Part shown: in pieces, positions 1 through 5,601 of the stretch
How positions within the stretch are numbered: the first letter of the stretch is position 1
How the letters are laid out: the number at the start of each line of letters is the position of its first letter
NCBI GenBank assembly: GCA_903970455.1
Contig: CAJCIW010000131.1
Span: 1 to 7,999, forward strand
Direction: 5' to 3'
Length of the DNA: 7,999 bases
From: Verrucomicrobiota bacterium
GTDB taxonomy: Bacteria > Chlamydiota > Chlamydiia > Chlamydiales > Rhabdochlamydiaceae
Program-made: the position numbers and the translations under genes
The notes under the pieces: generated by a model
Databases searched by the model: none
Told to the model about the DNA's origin: nothing
What the model saw: only the letters and a program-made list of their open reading frames with translations

Positions 1-302
1 ATGAGCAAATGAAGCAATTCTTAGAGAAAGAGGCAAATTTTATTTCCCTTGACCCTCAAGGAAAGCAACTGTCTAGTGAAGAATTTGCCCAATTCCTCGT
101 GAGGTCGATTCAAGATGCCCACTCCCGCCTCGCTTTTGTGATCGGCGGCCCTGAAGGAGTTCCCGCTTCTATCAAAGCAAAGGGGAAATCTCTGTTATCT
201 TTGTCCCGGCTGACCTTCACCCATCAAATCGCGCGGCTCGTCCTTGTGGAACAGATTTATCGCGCCTTCGAAATTGAAAAAGGATCGTCTTACCACAAGT
301 GA
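1..302 (+). CDS. rlmH: RlmH, 23S rRNA (pseudouridine1915-N3)-methyltransferase, C-terminal part
   Basis: The frame is open from the left window edge (first whole codon at 3) to TGA at 300-302, giving about 100 codons of a protein that is normally about 155 residues, so roughly the first third lies outside. RlmH is a SPOUT-fold enzyme that uses S-adenosylmethionine to methylate pseudouridine 1915 in helix 69 of 23S rRNA on assembled 70S ribosomes. The visible part carries the family hallmarks in order: LDPQGKQLSSEEFA, then the SAM-pocket loop FVIGGPEG, then LTFTHQIARLVLVEQIYRAF of the trefoil knot, and the terminal GSSYHK. An ATG at 9-11 is internal, since the GAG CAA codons before it continue the frame and the family has conserved sequence further upstream. 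Its stop codon abuts that of the convergent membrane-protein gene. Identification rests on motif recognition; very likely correct. Confidence 0.93.
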   Translation, partial: EQMKQFLEKEANFISLDPQGKQLSSEEFAQFLVRSIQDAHSRLAFVIGGPEGVPASIKAKGKSLLSLSRLTFTHQIARLVLVEQIYRAFEIEKGSSYHK

Positions 303-776
303 TCAAACAGGCCGGAAAGCAAGGCGGAAATAAGCCACAGCCCCATTCATCAGCGCTGATCCTATCGCCACATCGATTAGCCCCCGCACTTCGCTAGGGA
401 AACCCAGCCATTTCATACTTAAACCCAAAAGGATCATGCTACCGATAAGCATCAAGTAATTTTTGCTATAAACTTCAGAAATTTTTATCGGAAGTGGCAG
501 CGCCAAGATTCGTTCGACGACACGGCGGACAGTTTTGATGAGAACAAATCGCCCTTTAATAAAACCCAGGATCAAACCGATCACGATGAGCGTCATCGCC
601 GCCTTTTCCCTGCCACCGGCCATCGGTGCAATTTTGGCAATTAGCGATGTTGTCTCCTGAGTTTCTACTTGAGCCTTAAAGACAATGAAATTGAGTCCAA
701 GAGTCAACAACCCAATTCCGACAATGAACCAGATCATTCCTGAAATCGTTATCCACGCTCTCTTGCTTAACTGCAT
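303..776 (-). CDS. Unknown small membrane protein with about four transmembrane segments
   Basis: The gene encodes 157 residues and I do not recognise the family. Four hydrophobic stretches are visible: about residues 10-32, 60-80 (with GLILGFIKGRF), 108-125 and 133-152. They are joined by short loops with several Arg and Lys, notably KTVRRVVERI after segment 2, so it is predicted to be an inner-membrane protein. There is no signal-peptide cleavage site, no catalytic motif and no cysteine. The start is well supported: GGAG lies 7 bases before the ATG at 776-774. The gene is transcribed alone, convergent with rlmH and divergent from the PIN/TRAM operon. Its TGA (303-305 on the other strand) directly touches the rlmH stop. 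It could be a lineage-restricted membrane protein; an Inc-type inclusion-membrane role cannot be judged, because the hydrophobic segments are not the clear bilobed pair of Inc proteins. Confidence 0.75.
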   Translation of the reverse strand: MQLSKRAWITISGMIWFIVGIGLLTLGLNFIVFKAQVETQETTSLIAKIAPMAGGREKAAMTLIVIGLILGFIKGRFVLIKTVRRVVERILALPLPIKISEVYSKNYLMLIGSMILLGLSMKWLGFPSEVRGLIDVAIGSALMNGAVAYFRLAFRPV

Positions 777-840
777 AGCCTTGCTCCTTTTTTGGTTGAG
801 AATACCATAACTTGCGGTGTCTTGCCCAATTAAATTTTAG

Positions 841-852
841 TTTGTCGACAAA
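841..852. repeat. 12-bp perfect palindrome overlapping the -35 box
   Basis: TTTGTCGACAAA is a perfect 6+6 inverted repeat. It overlaps the candidate -35 hexamer at 845-850 of the promoter for the PIN/TRAM-acpS operon, where a repressor dimer could act. No regulator is known for it, and a single 12-bp palindrome can occur by chance. Confidence 0.4.
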
Positions 853-873
853 AATCGGAGGGATTCCTACAAT
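845..873 (+). promoter_or_regulatory. Candidate sigma-70-type promoter for the PIN/TRAM-acpS operon
   Basis: A -35 hexamer TCGACA (845-850, 5/6 to TTGACA) and a -10 hexamer TACAAT (868-873, 5/6 to TATAAT) are separated by exactly 17 bp. Transcription would begin near 880, leaving a leader of about 36 bases before the ATG at 916. I saw no comparably good promoter for the divergent gene ending at 776. Confidence 0.6.
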
Positions 874-915
874 TGCAATCTCAAAAACTGAACGTTAAAA
901 ATAAAAATAGGAGAA

Positions 916-2001
916 ATGATGAGTATTTCCATTGCTTTCATCCGTGTCCTCTTCGTCGTGTTGAGCATTTTTTTCATGACCACTTTTATGATTTCCAGTC
1001 CGACAGGAACGATCTATGTCAATGCTCTGATTGGCATTGCGATGGGGCTCATCTTCGGTTTCCTTCTCGTAGCCTTTGATATGGCCTTCAAGCGTTTCAA
1101 TCTCCGCTCATTCAATATTGCCATTATCGGGATCTTCATCGGTTATTTAATGGGAGAAGCCCTCGTTTTAGTGTTTGATGCGGTGCTCGACATCAGCCGT
1201 ATTTCTATCGTTCTCCAACCGCAAACTCTCGAAATCATCAAGATTGCCCTATTTATTTTCGGCACCTACCTCGGAACCATCATGACATTGCGTGCCTCGG
1301 ATGAACTCTACGTTAGCATCCCCTTCGTGAAATTCTCTCCAACAACAGAAAAAAAGAAAGATCTCATCATTGACAGCTCCGTGCTCGCGGACGCGCGCAT
1401 CATCGATGTCGCGTCGACAGGCCTTTTGGACCACCAGCTCGTGGTTCCCCGCTTTGTGATTAAGGAACTTTACGCACTCTCTGAAATCGGCGATGAATTT
1501 TCAAAATCGAAAGCGCGGCGCTGCCTGGAAGTGATCAAGAAACTCGAGGGGGTCCCCGAACTCGAACTACGGTTTAACGACACCGATTTTCCCGATGTGA
1601 AAGATACTCAAGGCAAACTACTTCGCCTCGCCCGATTGCTCGACGCAAACCTGATCACAGCGGATATCAGCCGGATACAAATCGCTACCATCGAAGGGAT
1701 CCGCGTCATCAATATCCATACTCTCTCTAACGCCCTTAAACCCCTGATGCAGGCGGGCGAATTCATCAAAATCAAGATCCAACGTTATGGAAAAGAACCT
1801 CGCCAGGGGGTCGGCTATCTCGACGATGGAACAATGGTTGTGGTCAATGGCGGCGGCAATTATATTGGGGAAACGATCGATGCAAAAGTCCTTTCGGTGA
1901 AACACACCTCTTCCGGAAGAATGATCTTCTGCAATGCGATGGATGAAGAAAATCTTTCTGATGAATACGAAGAAGATGAAGATATAGATGATGAACGTTG
2001 A
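916..2001 (+). CDS. YacL-like membrane-anchored PIN/TRAM-domain protein
   Basis: The 361 residues match the architecture and length of Bacillus YacL (about 366). Four N-terminal membrane segments lie near residues 5-27, 35-55, 66-90 and 105-124. A PIN nuclease-like domain (about 148-272) and a TRAM beta-barrel, which typically binds RNA (about 276-338), follow. The PIN acidic set is present: D153 in IIDSSVLADARI, E184 in VIKELYAL, D230 in VKDTQGKLL, and D250 in LITADISR. The TRAM part has the characteristic QGVGYLDDGTMVVVNGG and GRMIFCNA. PIN domains with these carboxylates are usually Mg-dependent RNases, but the cellular role of the YacL family is not settled. The last 20 residues are strongly acidic and encode the overlap with acpS. 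AGGAG (909-913) is only 2 bases from the ATG at 916 but 5 from the ATG at 919, so translation may really begin at the second Met. First gene of an operon with acpS. Confidence 0.9.
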   Translation: MMSISIAFIRVLFVVLSIFFMTTFMISSPTGTIYVNALIGIAMGLIFGFLLVAFDMAFKRFNLRSFNIAIIGIFIGYLMGEALVLVFDAVLDISRISIVLQPQTLEIIKIALFIFGTYLGTIMTLRASDELYVSIPFVKFSPTTEKKKDLIIDSSVLADARIIDVASTGLLDHQLVVPRFVIKELYALSEIGDEFSKSKARRCLEVIKKLEGVPELELRFNDTDFPDVKDTQGKLLRLARLLDANLITADISRIQIATIEGIRVINIHTLSNALKPLMQAGEFIKIKIQRYGKEPRQGVGYLDDGTMVVVNGGGNYIGETIDAKVLSVKHTSSGRMIFCNAMDEENLSDEYEEDEDIDDER

Positions 2002-2380
2002 AAAAGGGCCGATCTTAGGGATTGGCAATGACATCATTGAGGTCGAGAGAATCCGCAAGAGCATAGATACGCATGGTTTGCGCTTGATCGTCAAGCTTTT
2101 TACTACCAAGGAACAGGACTACTGTTTGAAATACAAAGATCCTGTTCCCCACTTCGCAGGGCGTTTTTCTGCAAAAGAAGCCATCGTCAAGGCCCTGGGC
2201 ACAGGTTTTGGCGAACACGCTTCATGGCTCGACATCGAAGTCCTGAACGAAAGCAGCGGAAAACCTGTCGTTCATTTTTCTAGCATCTTGGAGAAAAAAA
2301 TCAAAGGCACTTCGATGATGGTCTCGATCAGTCACTGCCACCTCTACGTGACAGCTTTCGCCATCTGGATTAAAGATTAA
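1988..2380 (+). CDS. acpS: Holo-[acyl-carrier-protein] synthase AcpS
   Basis: AcpS transfers 4'-phosphopantetheine from coenzyme A to the conserved serine of apo-ACP, switching on fatty-acid synthesis in the cytoplasm. The 130 residues are the usual size. The family motifs are intact: LGIGNDIIEVERI with metal-binding D15, FTTKEQDYC, AGRFSAKEAIVKALGTG with the second metal ligand E64, WLDIEV, and the C-terminal SISHCHLYVTAFAI. The start overlaps the end of the PIN/TRAM gene by 14 bases. ATGs at 1988 and 1991 are adjacent and either could be used. There is no classic Shine-Dalgarno, only the purine run (GAAGAAGATGAAG) that encodes the upstream gene's acidic tail, so translation is probably coupled. 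The TAA stop overlaps the stop of the convergent beta-barrel gene by four bases (2377-2380). Confidence 0.96.
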   Translation: MMNVEKGPILGIGNDIIEVERIRKSIDTHGLRLIVKLFTTKEQDYCLKYKDPVPHFAGRFSAKEAIVKALGTGFGEHASWLDIEVLNESSGKPVVHFSSILEKKIKGTSMMVSISHCHLYVTAFAIWIKD

Positions 2381-3198
2381 AAAAGGGAGAAAGGGAGTGT
2401 GTAAGCCAGGGTGAAAAAGTTCACACGCTCGGGAAAGTTGTGGGCAAAAACCCGGTAAGCATAAGTTGCCGTCAATCTCCCCCAAATGGTGAATTGGTAG
2501 CCATAAGCAACGCCGAGATCGATAGACTGGTGCTGAATTTCTCCCCACCCATTAAAGCGATCCACATCGACATGCTGTTTTCCGCCAAATCCAAAATTGC
2601 CTAAAGCAAAAAACGAAAGCTCATGCGTATCCTGCCAATTCATTTGATAAGCAGCGAGCTCCTGCAACCAAGGCAACCCATGATTGGCAATGCCAAGGCT
2701 GGTCCAGCCGTAAGTCCGCATTGTCCACATCCCTTCATTCGACCATTCCTTGCCAACAGCAACCGTTAACTCGTAATTCGCATAAGACGCATAGGGGCAG
2801 CTGACATCCCGTAAGCTGTGATGAGGTACCGCGCGAACATTAAAACCGGTCGTGACGCTCACGGGATCCCCGGCAATGTCATCCAACCATTGGTAGCGCC
2901 CCTGCAGCGCCGCGCTCCGCCAATTGAAAGGCTGCCGCGGAGTTTCCGCGAACTCTATCTCTGCGCGAAAGTCAACATTTGGACAAGCGGTAAATCCCAA
3001 ATCGAATAATAGATCGTAATCGTTCGACGGTCCCTTGATCTGTTTCGAAGCCCCCTCGACTTTTCGATACCGTGAATAAGTAAACGCCGATTCTAAATCG
3101 AAAACGTATTGGTCGCCGAGCCACGGCATCGTTTCCAGGGAAAAAGCTGGGGACGTCAGAGTCAACAATCCATAAAAAATCTTACGAATCGATCTCAT
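2377..3198 (-). CDS. Predicted outer-membrane beta-barrel protein with signal peptide (unknown function)
   Basis: Read from the ATG at 3198 the protein has 273 residues. It opens with a Sec signal peptide: MRSIRK, a hydrophobic core [12 protein letters not shown], and a likely AFS cleavage site. The rest is rich in aromatic and alternating polar/hydrophobic stretches, has no transmembrane helix, and ends [12 protein letters not shown], the alternating pattern with a terminal Phe that serves as the BAM insertion signal in outer-membrane barrels. I do not recognise a specific family; a chlamydial porin-like or surface protein is the best guess. An in-frame ATG at 3225 would add nine basic residues (MAFRKRAYR) but has no ribosome-binding site. 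The ATG at 3198 overlaps the trxB stop as ATGA and has AAAGGG 8 bases upstream, which is why I prefer it. It is probably co-transcribed and translationally coupled with trxB. Its two cysteines (in TACP and VSCP) could form a disulfide, but linking this to thioredoxin reductase would be speculation. Confidence 0.75.
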   Translation of the reverse strand: MRSIRKIFYGLLTLTSPAFSLETMPWLGDQYVFDLESAFTYSRYRKVEGASKQIKGPSNDYDLLFDLGFTACPNVDFRAEIEFAETPRQPFNWRSAALQGRYQWLDDIAGDPVSVTTGFNVRAVPHHSLRDVSCPYASYANYELTVAVGKEWSNEGMWTMRTYGWTSLGIANHGLPWLQELAAYQMNWQDTHELSFFALGNFGFGGKQHVDVDRFNGWGEIQHQSIDLGVAYGYQFTIWGRLTATYAYRVFAHNFPERVNFFTLAYTLPFSLF

Positions 3199-4148
3199 TC
3201 GATATGCCCTTTTTCTGAAAGCCACCGCTCTGCGTCAAGAGCAGCCATACACCCGGAGCCAGCCGCCGTTACCGCCTGCCTATAAATATGGTCTTGCACA
3301 TCACCAGCGGCAAAAACTCCATCGATATTCGTGTAGCTTCTCCCCGGCTTCACTTTCAGGTAGCCATTCGGCTCGAGCTCCAATTGCCCCTGCAAAAAGG
3401 CTGTGTTGGGAGTATGGCCGATCGCAAAAAAGACACCTCCCGCCTCCCGTCTCATTTCTTTACCTGACTTCACATCTTTTAAGAGAACATGAGTGACCAC
3501 CTGCTCCCCTTCCACCTTTTCGAGGACGTGGTTCCAAATCACTTCAATCTTGGGGTTCTTCAGGGCTCGCTCCACCATGATTTTTGAAGCACGGAGCTCA
3601 TCGCGTCGATGGACCAGATAAACTTTTTTCGCAAATTTCGTCAAAAAGACCGCTTCTTCCACAGCTGTATCTCCCCCGCCGAACACATAAAGATCTTTAT
3701 TGCGGAAAATCGGAGCAGCTCCATCACATACAGCGCAAGCCGTGACCCCTTTTTGCCAGAATTCGCCGTCTTTTGCTCCTGGTACGTCGAGCCTTTTCGC
3801 TGTGGCCCCCGTCGCGATGATGATGGCATCCGCTTGCACCACAGTGGGACTCCCATTGATCACAAAAGGATGTACCTTAAGATCGACAGAGGCGACGTCT
3901 TCGGCCAGAACAGTCGTTCCAAATCTCTCCGCCTGCTTCCGGAATTCTTCCATGAGCCGAGGCCCAGAGATTCCATCAGGAAAACCGGGATAGTTTTCCA
4001 CCTCGGTCGTCGTCATCAGCTGCCCGCCCGCAGGGCCGGAAAAAAATCCTTCATAGATAAGGGGAGAAAGATTCGCGCGGGCCGCGTAAATCGCAGCCGT
4101 ATAGGCTGCAGGGCCCGATCCAATGATGACAAGTTTTCGCCGTTCCAT
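3195..4148 (-). CDS. trxB: Thioredoxin reductase (NADPH)
   Basis: This is the FAD enzyme that passes electrons from NADPH to thioredoxin, keeping the cytoplasm reduced. Its 317 residues match the low-molecular-weight bacterial class. Visible in order: the FAD dinucleotide fold [18 protein letters not shown] (8-25), [17 protein letters not shown] (41-57), the redox-active CxxC at C138-A-V-C141 followed by D142, the NADPH-binding [10 protein letters not shown] (157-166), HRRDELRAS (180-188, the phosphate-binding arginines of NADPH-specific enzymes), and the C-terminal FAD loop [10 protein letters not shown] (277-286). All key residues are present. CAVC in place of the E. coli CATC is common in the family. 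The start at 4148 places the FAD motif eight residues in, as usual; the ribosome-binding site is weak (GAGAA). It heads a unit with the beta-barrel gene, whose ATG overlaps its TGA. A 17-bp palindrome lies 16 bases upstream of the start. Confidence 0.97.
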   Translation of the reverse strand: MERRKLVIIGSGPAAYTAAIYAARANLSPLIYEGFFSGPAGGQLMTTTEVENYPGFPDGISGPRLMEEFRKQAERFGTTVLAEDVASVDLKVHPFVINGSPTVVQADAIIIATGATAKRLDVPGAKDGEFWQKGVTACAVCDGAAPIFRNKDLYVFGGGDTAVEEAVFLTKFAKKVYLVHRRDELRASKIMVERALKNPKIEVIWNHVLEKVEGEQVVTHVLLKDVKSGKEMRREAGGVFFAIGHTPNTAFLQGQLELEPNGYLKVKPGRSYTNIDGVFAAGDVQDHIYRQAVTAAGSGCMAALDAERWLSEKGHIE

Positions 4149-4164
4149 AGTTCTCGATGTGCAT

Positions 4165-4181
4165 GTTCTTATGATAAGAAC
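4165..4181. promoter_or_regulatory. 17-bp perfect palindrome upstream of trxB (candidate operator)
   Basis: GTTCTTATGATAAGAAC has two perfect 8-base arms around a single central base. Its proximal edge is 16 bases from the trxB ATG. Read on the trxB strand it contains TATCAT, a possible -10 hexamer, although I found no good -35 at the right distance. An odd-length symmetrical site over a promoter fits a dimeric repressor; redox control is only a guess from the gene it precedes. The palindrome lacks a following T-run in the direction of the upstream F-box gene, so it is a poor terminator. Confidence 0.5.
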
Positions 4182-4239
4182 TAGAATGCCAGCATTGAGA
4201 AATTAATTAAAGGGATCCATTTTTTACGGTCGAAAAATC

Positions 4240-5178
4240 CTATTCTCCGAGTGTCGCGTCGAGGGTACGCTGACTACCGTCGGATGGTGCTTTCGAAACT
4301 CCCAACTCTGCTGAAAAAACCGCAGCAGCGCGGATATCTCCGTCGTCACGATCTTTTTCATCTGCGGGAAAAACGCTAATCATAGGGAATGCAGTATCAG
4401 GGCAATCGGATCGCCCCATGCCCACTGTATAAATTGTAAAAAGTTCTTCCCCTACCTTCTCCGTTTCATTTAGGTCAACCAATCGGACTAAATCAGAAGT
4501 GATGGAAGCATAATTTTTATGATCCGGACAAGTCCCCTTCTTAAAAAGCTGTAGAATATTAAAATAAAAACGTGGGCTAAAAGGAGCTATTTCATAATCT
4601 CTTTTTTGCAGAAGTTGTCTTTGGTGAGAGTATTTCAGGGCTGCAGTTATCTTAGGAGAATCAATTCGCAAAACGTGCACATTAACCATTTTTGAAACTT
4701 TGTTGCATTCTTTTAAAATTTCTGGCAAACCGTTAACGGTGTACTCATCGTATAACTCTTCGTCATTCTTCCATGATTCTTCGGCGAGGATGATGAGATT
4801 CTTAGTTGAATTAGGGATCATCATCGTCTTTTGGTCGATGATATTGTCTGGGCTAAAATCCCCATTCTCGAGGAGACGTTGGCTAAGATTGGGATCGAAA
4901 GGTCTTAAGAAATGCGTTGGCTCAACGACAACGACATGTGTCTCGTGATTGTCTTTAGTGGGTTCAAAGGCGTCCTTTTCGAATTTTAGTCTTTTGAATG
5001 TTTTTTCGCTCATTACCGGCACTTTTCCAACAAATTCACCGAAGTAGGCGGCGTCCCGTTTGCTAACCGTGATGGGGCGCATAAACTTGAAGTCTTCCTT
5101 GGCTTTCAATTTCCTTCCTTCGATGAGAGGGATCTTTTCTCTTTCAAACAACGACAACCAAATGACATAGTCATCCAT
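4240..5178 (-). CDS. F-box-like protein, longest open frame of a gene disrupted at its 5' end
   Basis: From the ATG at 5178 this frame gives 312 residues starting MDDYVIWLSLFEREKIP. That is the second half of an F-box: the open frame upstream of this ATG encodes FLDLKDIGDCAQVSKAWSRA, the typical D-L-x-x-C/A-x-V-C/S-K-x-W pattern. F-box proteins bind Skp1 and recruit targets to host SCF ubiquitin ligases; amoeba-associated chlamydiae carry many. The remaining part (KEDFKFMRPITVS, VGKVPVMSEKTFKRLKF, ETHVVVVEPTHF, NIIDQKTMMIPNS, LFKKGTCPD) resembles a family I associate with Parachlamydiaceae F-box proteins, from memory and unverified. There is no signal peptide and no membrane helix; a secreted effector is an inference. 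The ATG at 5178 has no Shine-Dalgarno and would remove half the domain, so it is unlikely to be the ancestral start. The gene may be a pseudogene, may have a sequencing error, or may produce a truncated protein. It ends TAG at 4240-4242, 91 bp before trxB on the same strand. Confidence 0.7.
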   Translation of the reverse strand: MDDYVIWLSLFEREKIPLIEGRKLKAKEDFKFMRPITVSKRDAAYFGEFVGKVPVMSEKTFKRLKFEKDAFEPTKDNHETHVVVVEPTHFLRPFDPNLSQRLLENGDFSPDNIIDQKTMMIPNSTKNLIILAEESWKNDEELYDEYTVNGLPEILKECNKVSKMVNVHVLRIDSPKITAALKYSHQRQLLQKRDYEIAPFSPRFYFNILQLFKKGTCPDHKNYASITSDLVRLVDLNETEKVGEELFTIYTVGMGRSDCPDTAFPMISVFPADEKDRDDGDIRAAAVFSAELGVSKAPSDGSQRTLDATLGE

Positions 5179-5314
5179 GGCACGACTCCAAGCCTTGCTG
5201 ACTTGGGCACAGTCACCGATGTCTTTCAGATCTAAAAATCGGGAGCCATATCGACACGTGTCTTCACTAGGAAAAGGTCCTGAGTGAAAGACTGTTTGTT
5301 GCCGCTATTGTCAT
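5179..5314 (-). pseudogene. Probable true 5' end of the F-box gene, out of frame by one base
   Basis: An ATG at 5314-5312 has a good Shine-Dalgarno (ATAGGA, 6 bases away) and a strong promoter upstream, but its frame stops after 15 codons (MTIAATNSLSLRTFS, TAG at 5269-5267). The frame that joins the main gene is open from 5304 (stop TAG at 5307-5305) and has no ATG, GTG or TTG before 5178. Removing one base from the T4 run at 5272-5275 fuses the two and gives LRTFPSEDTC leading into the F-box, with PSE at the place where F-box proteins have LPxE. The repaired gene would have 357 residues. Either a real frameshift mutation or a homopolymer error in the sequence would explain it. Confidence 0.65.
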
Positions 5315-5353
5315 AATAATTCCTATTTTTAATTGTTTTCTTACATAAGTAGT

Positions 5354-5382
5354 ATTATAAAATTAAAGTTAAATAAAATCAA
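5354..5382 (-). promoter_or_regulatory. Strong sigma-70-type promoter for the F-box gene
   Basis: On the - strand, TTGATT (5382-5377, 4/6 of consensus) and a perfect TATAAT (5359-5354) are separated by exactly 17 bp in AT-rich DNA. Transcription would begin about 33 bases before the ATG at 5314, followed by ATAGGA as ribosome-binding site. This supports 5314, not 5178, as the ancestral start. The left end of the insertion sequence lies 31 bp upstream of the -35 box, so the element did not cut the promoter. Confidence 0.7.
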
Positions 5383-5412
5383 ATAGTAAAATTTATTTTA
5401 AAAGGAAATGAC

Positions 5413-5430
5413 CAGGTAAAGGTTGACCCC
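5413..5430 (+). repeat. Left terminal inverted repeat (IRL) of the IS
   Basis: CAGGTAAAGGTTGACCCC at the left end is matched in inverse orientation at 6654-6637, with a single difference (A5419 against the complement of A6648). Similarity stops immediately outside, which sets the boundary. Confidence 0.85.
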
Positions 5431-5511
5431 CTGGATTTAGTTAAAATCCCGTGCATTAGTGACTGGATGTTTAGGTCGCTTAAGGAGAAGGTAGAAAGTT
5501 TGAATAGGATG

Positions 5512-5532
5512 TTAAGTAAAATATTTACTTAA
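5512..5532. repeat. 9-bp inverted repeat in the IS leader
   Basis: TTAAGTAAA (5512-5520) and TTTACTTAA (5524-5532) are perfectly complementary around the three bases ATA. No T-run follows on either strand, so it is not a standard intrinsic terminator. It lies upstream of the start-region hairpin and may overlap the transposase promoter; a weak TTGAAT (5500-5505) is the only -35-like sequence nearby. It could be a binding site for transposase or a host repressor. Confidence 0.45.
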
Positions 5533-5538
5533 TAAAAA

Positions 5539-5601
5539 GGAGCCCTGTATTCCTCTTATTGAAACTGCCATTTCAAAAATAAGGGGGAATCATGGGGCTC
5601 C
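5539..5601 (+). promoter_or_regulatory. Long mRNA hairpin burying the transposase ribosome-binding site and start codon
   Basis: GGAGCCC (5539-5545) pairs with GGGCTCC (5595-5601, codons 2-4 of the transposase). Inside this, CCTCTTATT (5552-5560) pairs with AATAAGGGG (5578-5586) with one G-U pair. The tip GAAA (5561-5564) pairs with TTTC (5571-5574), leaving a six-base loop. The Shine-Dalgarno (AAGGGGG, 5581-5587) is inside the stem, and the ATG at 5592 lies between inner and outer stems. This layout would keep translation low, as described for leaders of IS10 and IS50 transcripts that read in from outside. The pairing is read from sequence; stability was not calculated. Confidence 0.6.

Noticed and set aside
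873..1079. Open frame of 68 codons on the + strand overlapping the start of the PIN/TRAM gene
   Set aside because: Its sequence is rich in His and Cys with no family resemblance, it has no ribosome-binding site, and most of it lies inside the well-supported gene in another frame.
1618..2109. Long open frame on the - strand across the PIN/TRAM-acpS junction
   Set aside because: Opposite-strand shadow of two genes identified by clear motifs; its translation shows no recognisable domain.
2936..2950. CGCGGA...TCCGCG inverted repeat
   Set aside because: Six-base arms within the beta-barrel coding sequence, with no T-run and no link to a gene end; likely chance from GC-rich codons.
3609..4184. 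191-codon open frame on the + strand opposite trxB
   Set aside because: trxB is certain on the other strand with all motifs; the opposing translation is low-complexity and rich in Arg and Ser, as expected from antisense codons.
4211..4239. GGAT...ATCC with T and A runs between the F-box gene and trxB as a terminator
   Set aside because: Stem is interrupted by a bulge and mostly A-T pairs, and no T-run follows the stem in the direction of the F-box gene.
5308..5412. AT-rich stretch as a small RNA gene or a lost N-terminal exon of another effector
   Set aside because: It holds the F-box promoter on the - strand; beyond that I find no open frame, repeat or structured RNA signature.
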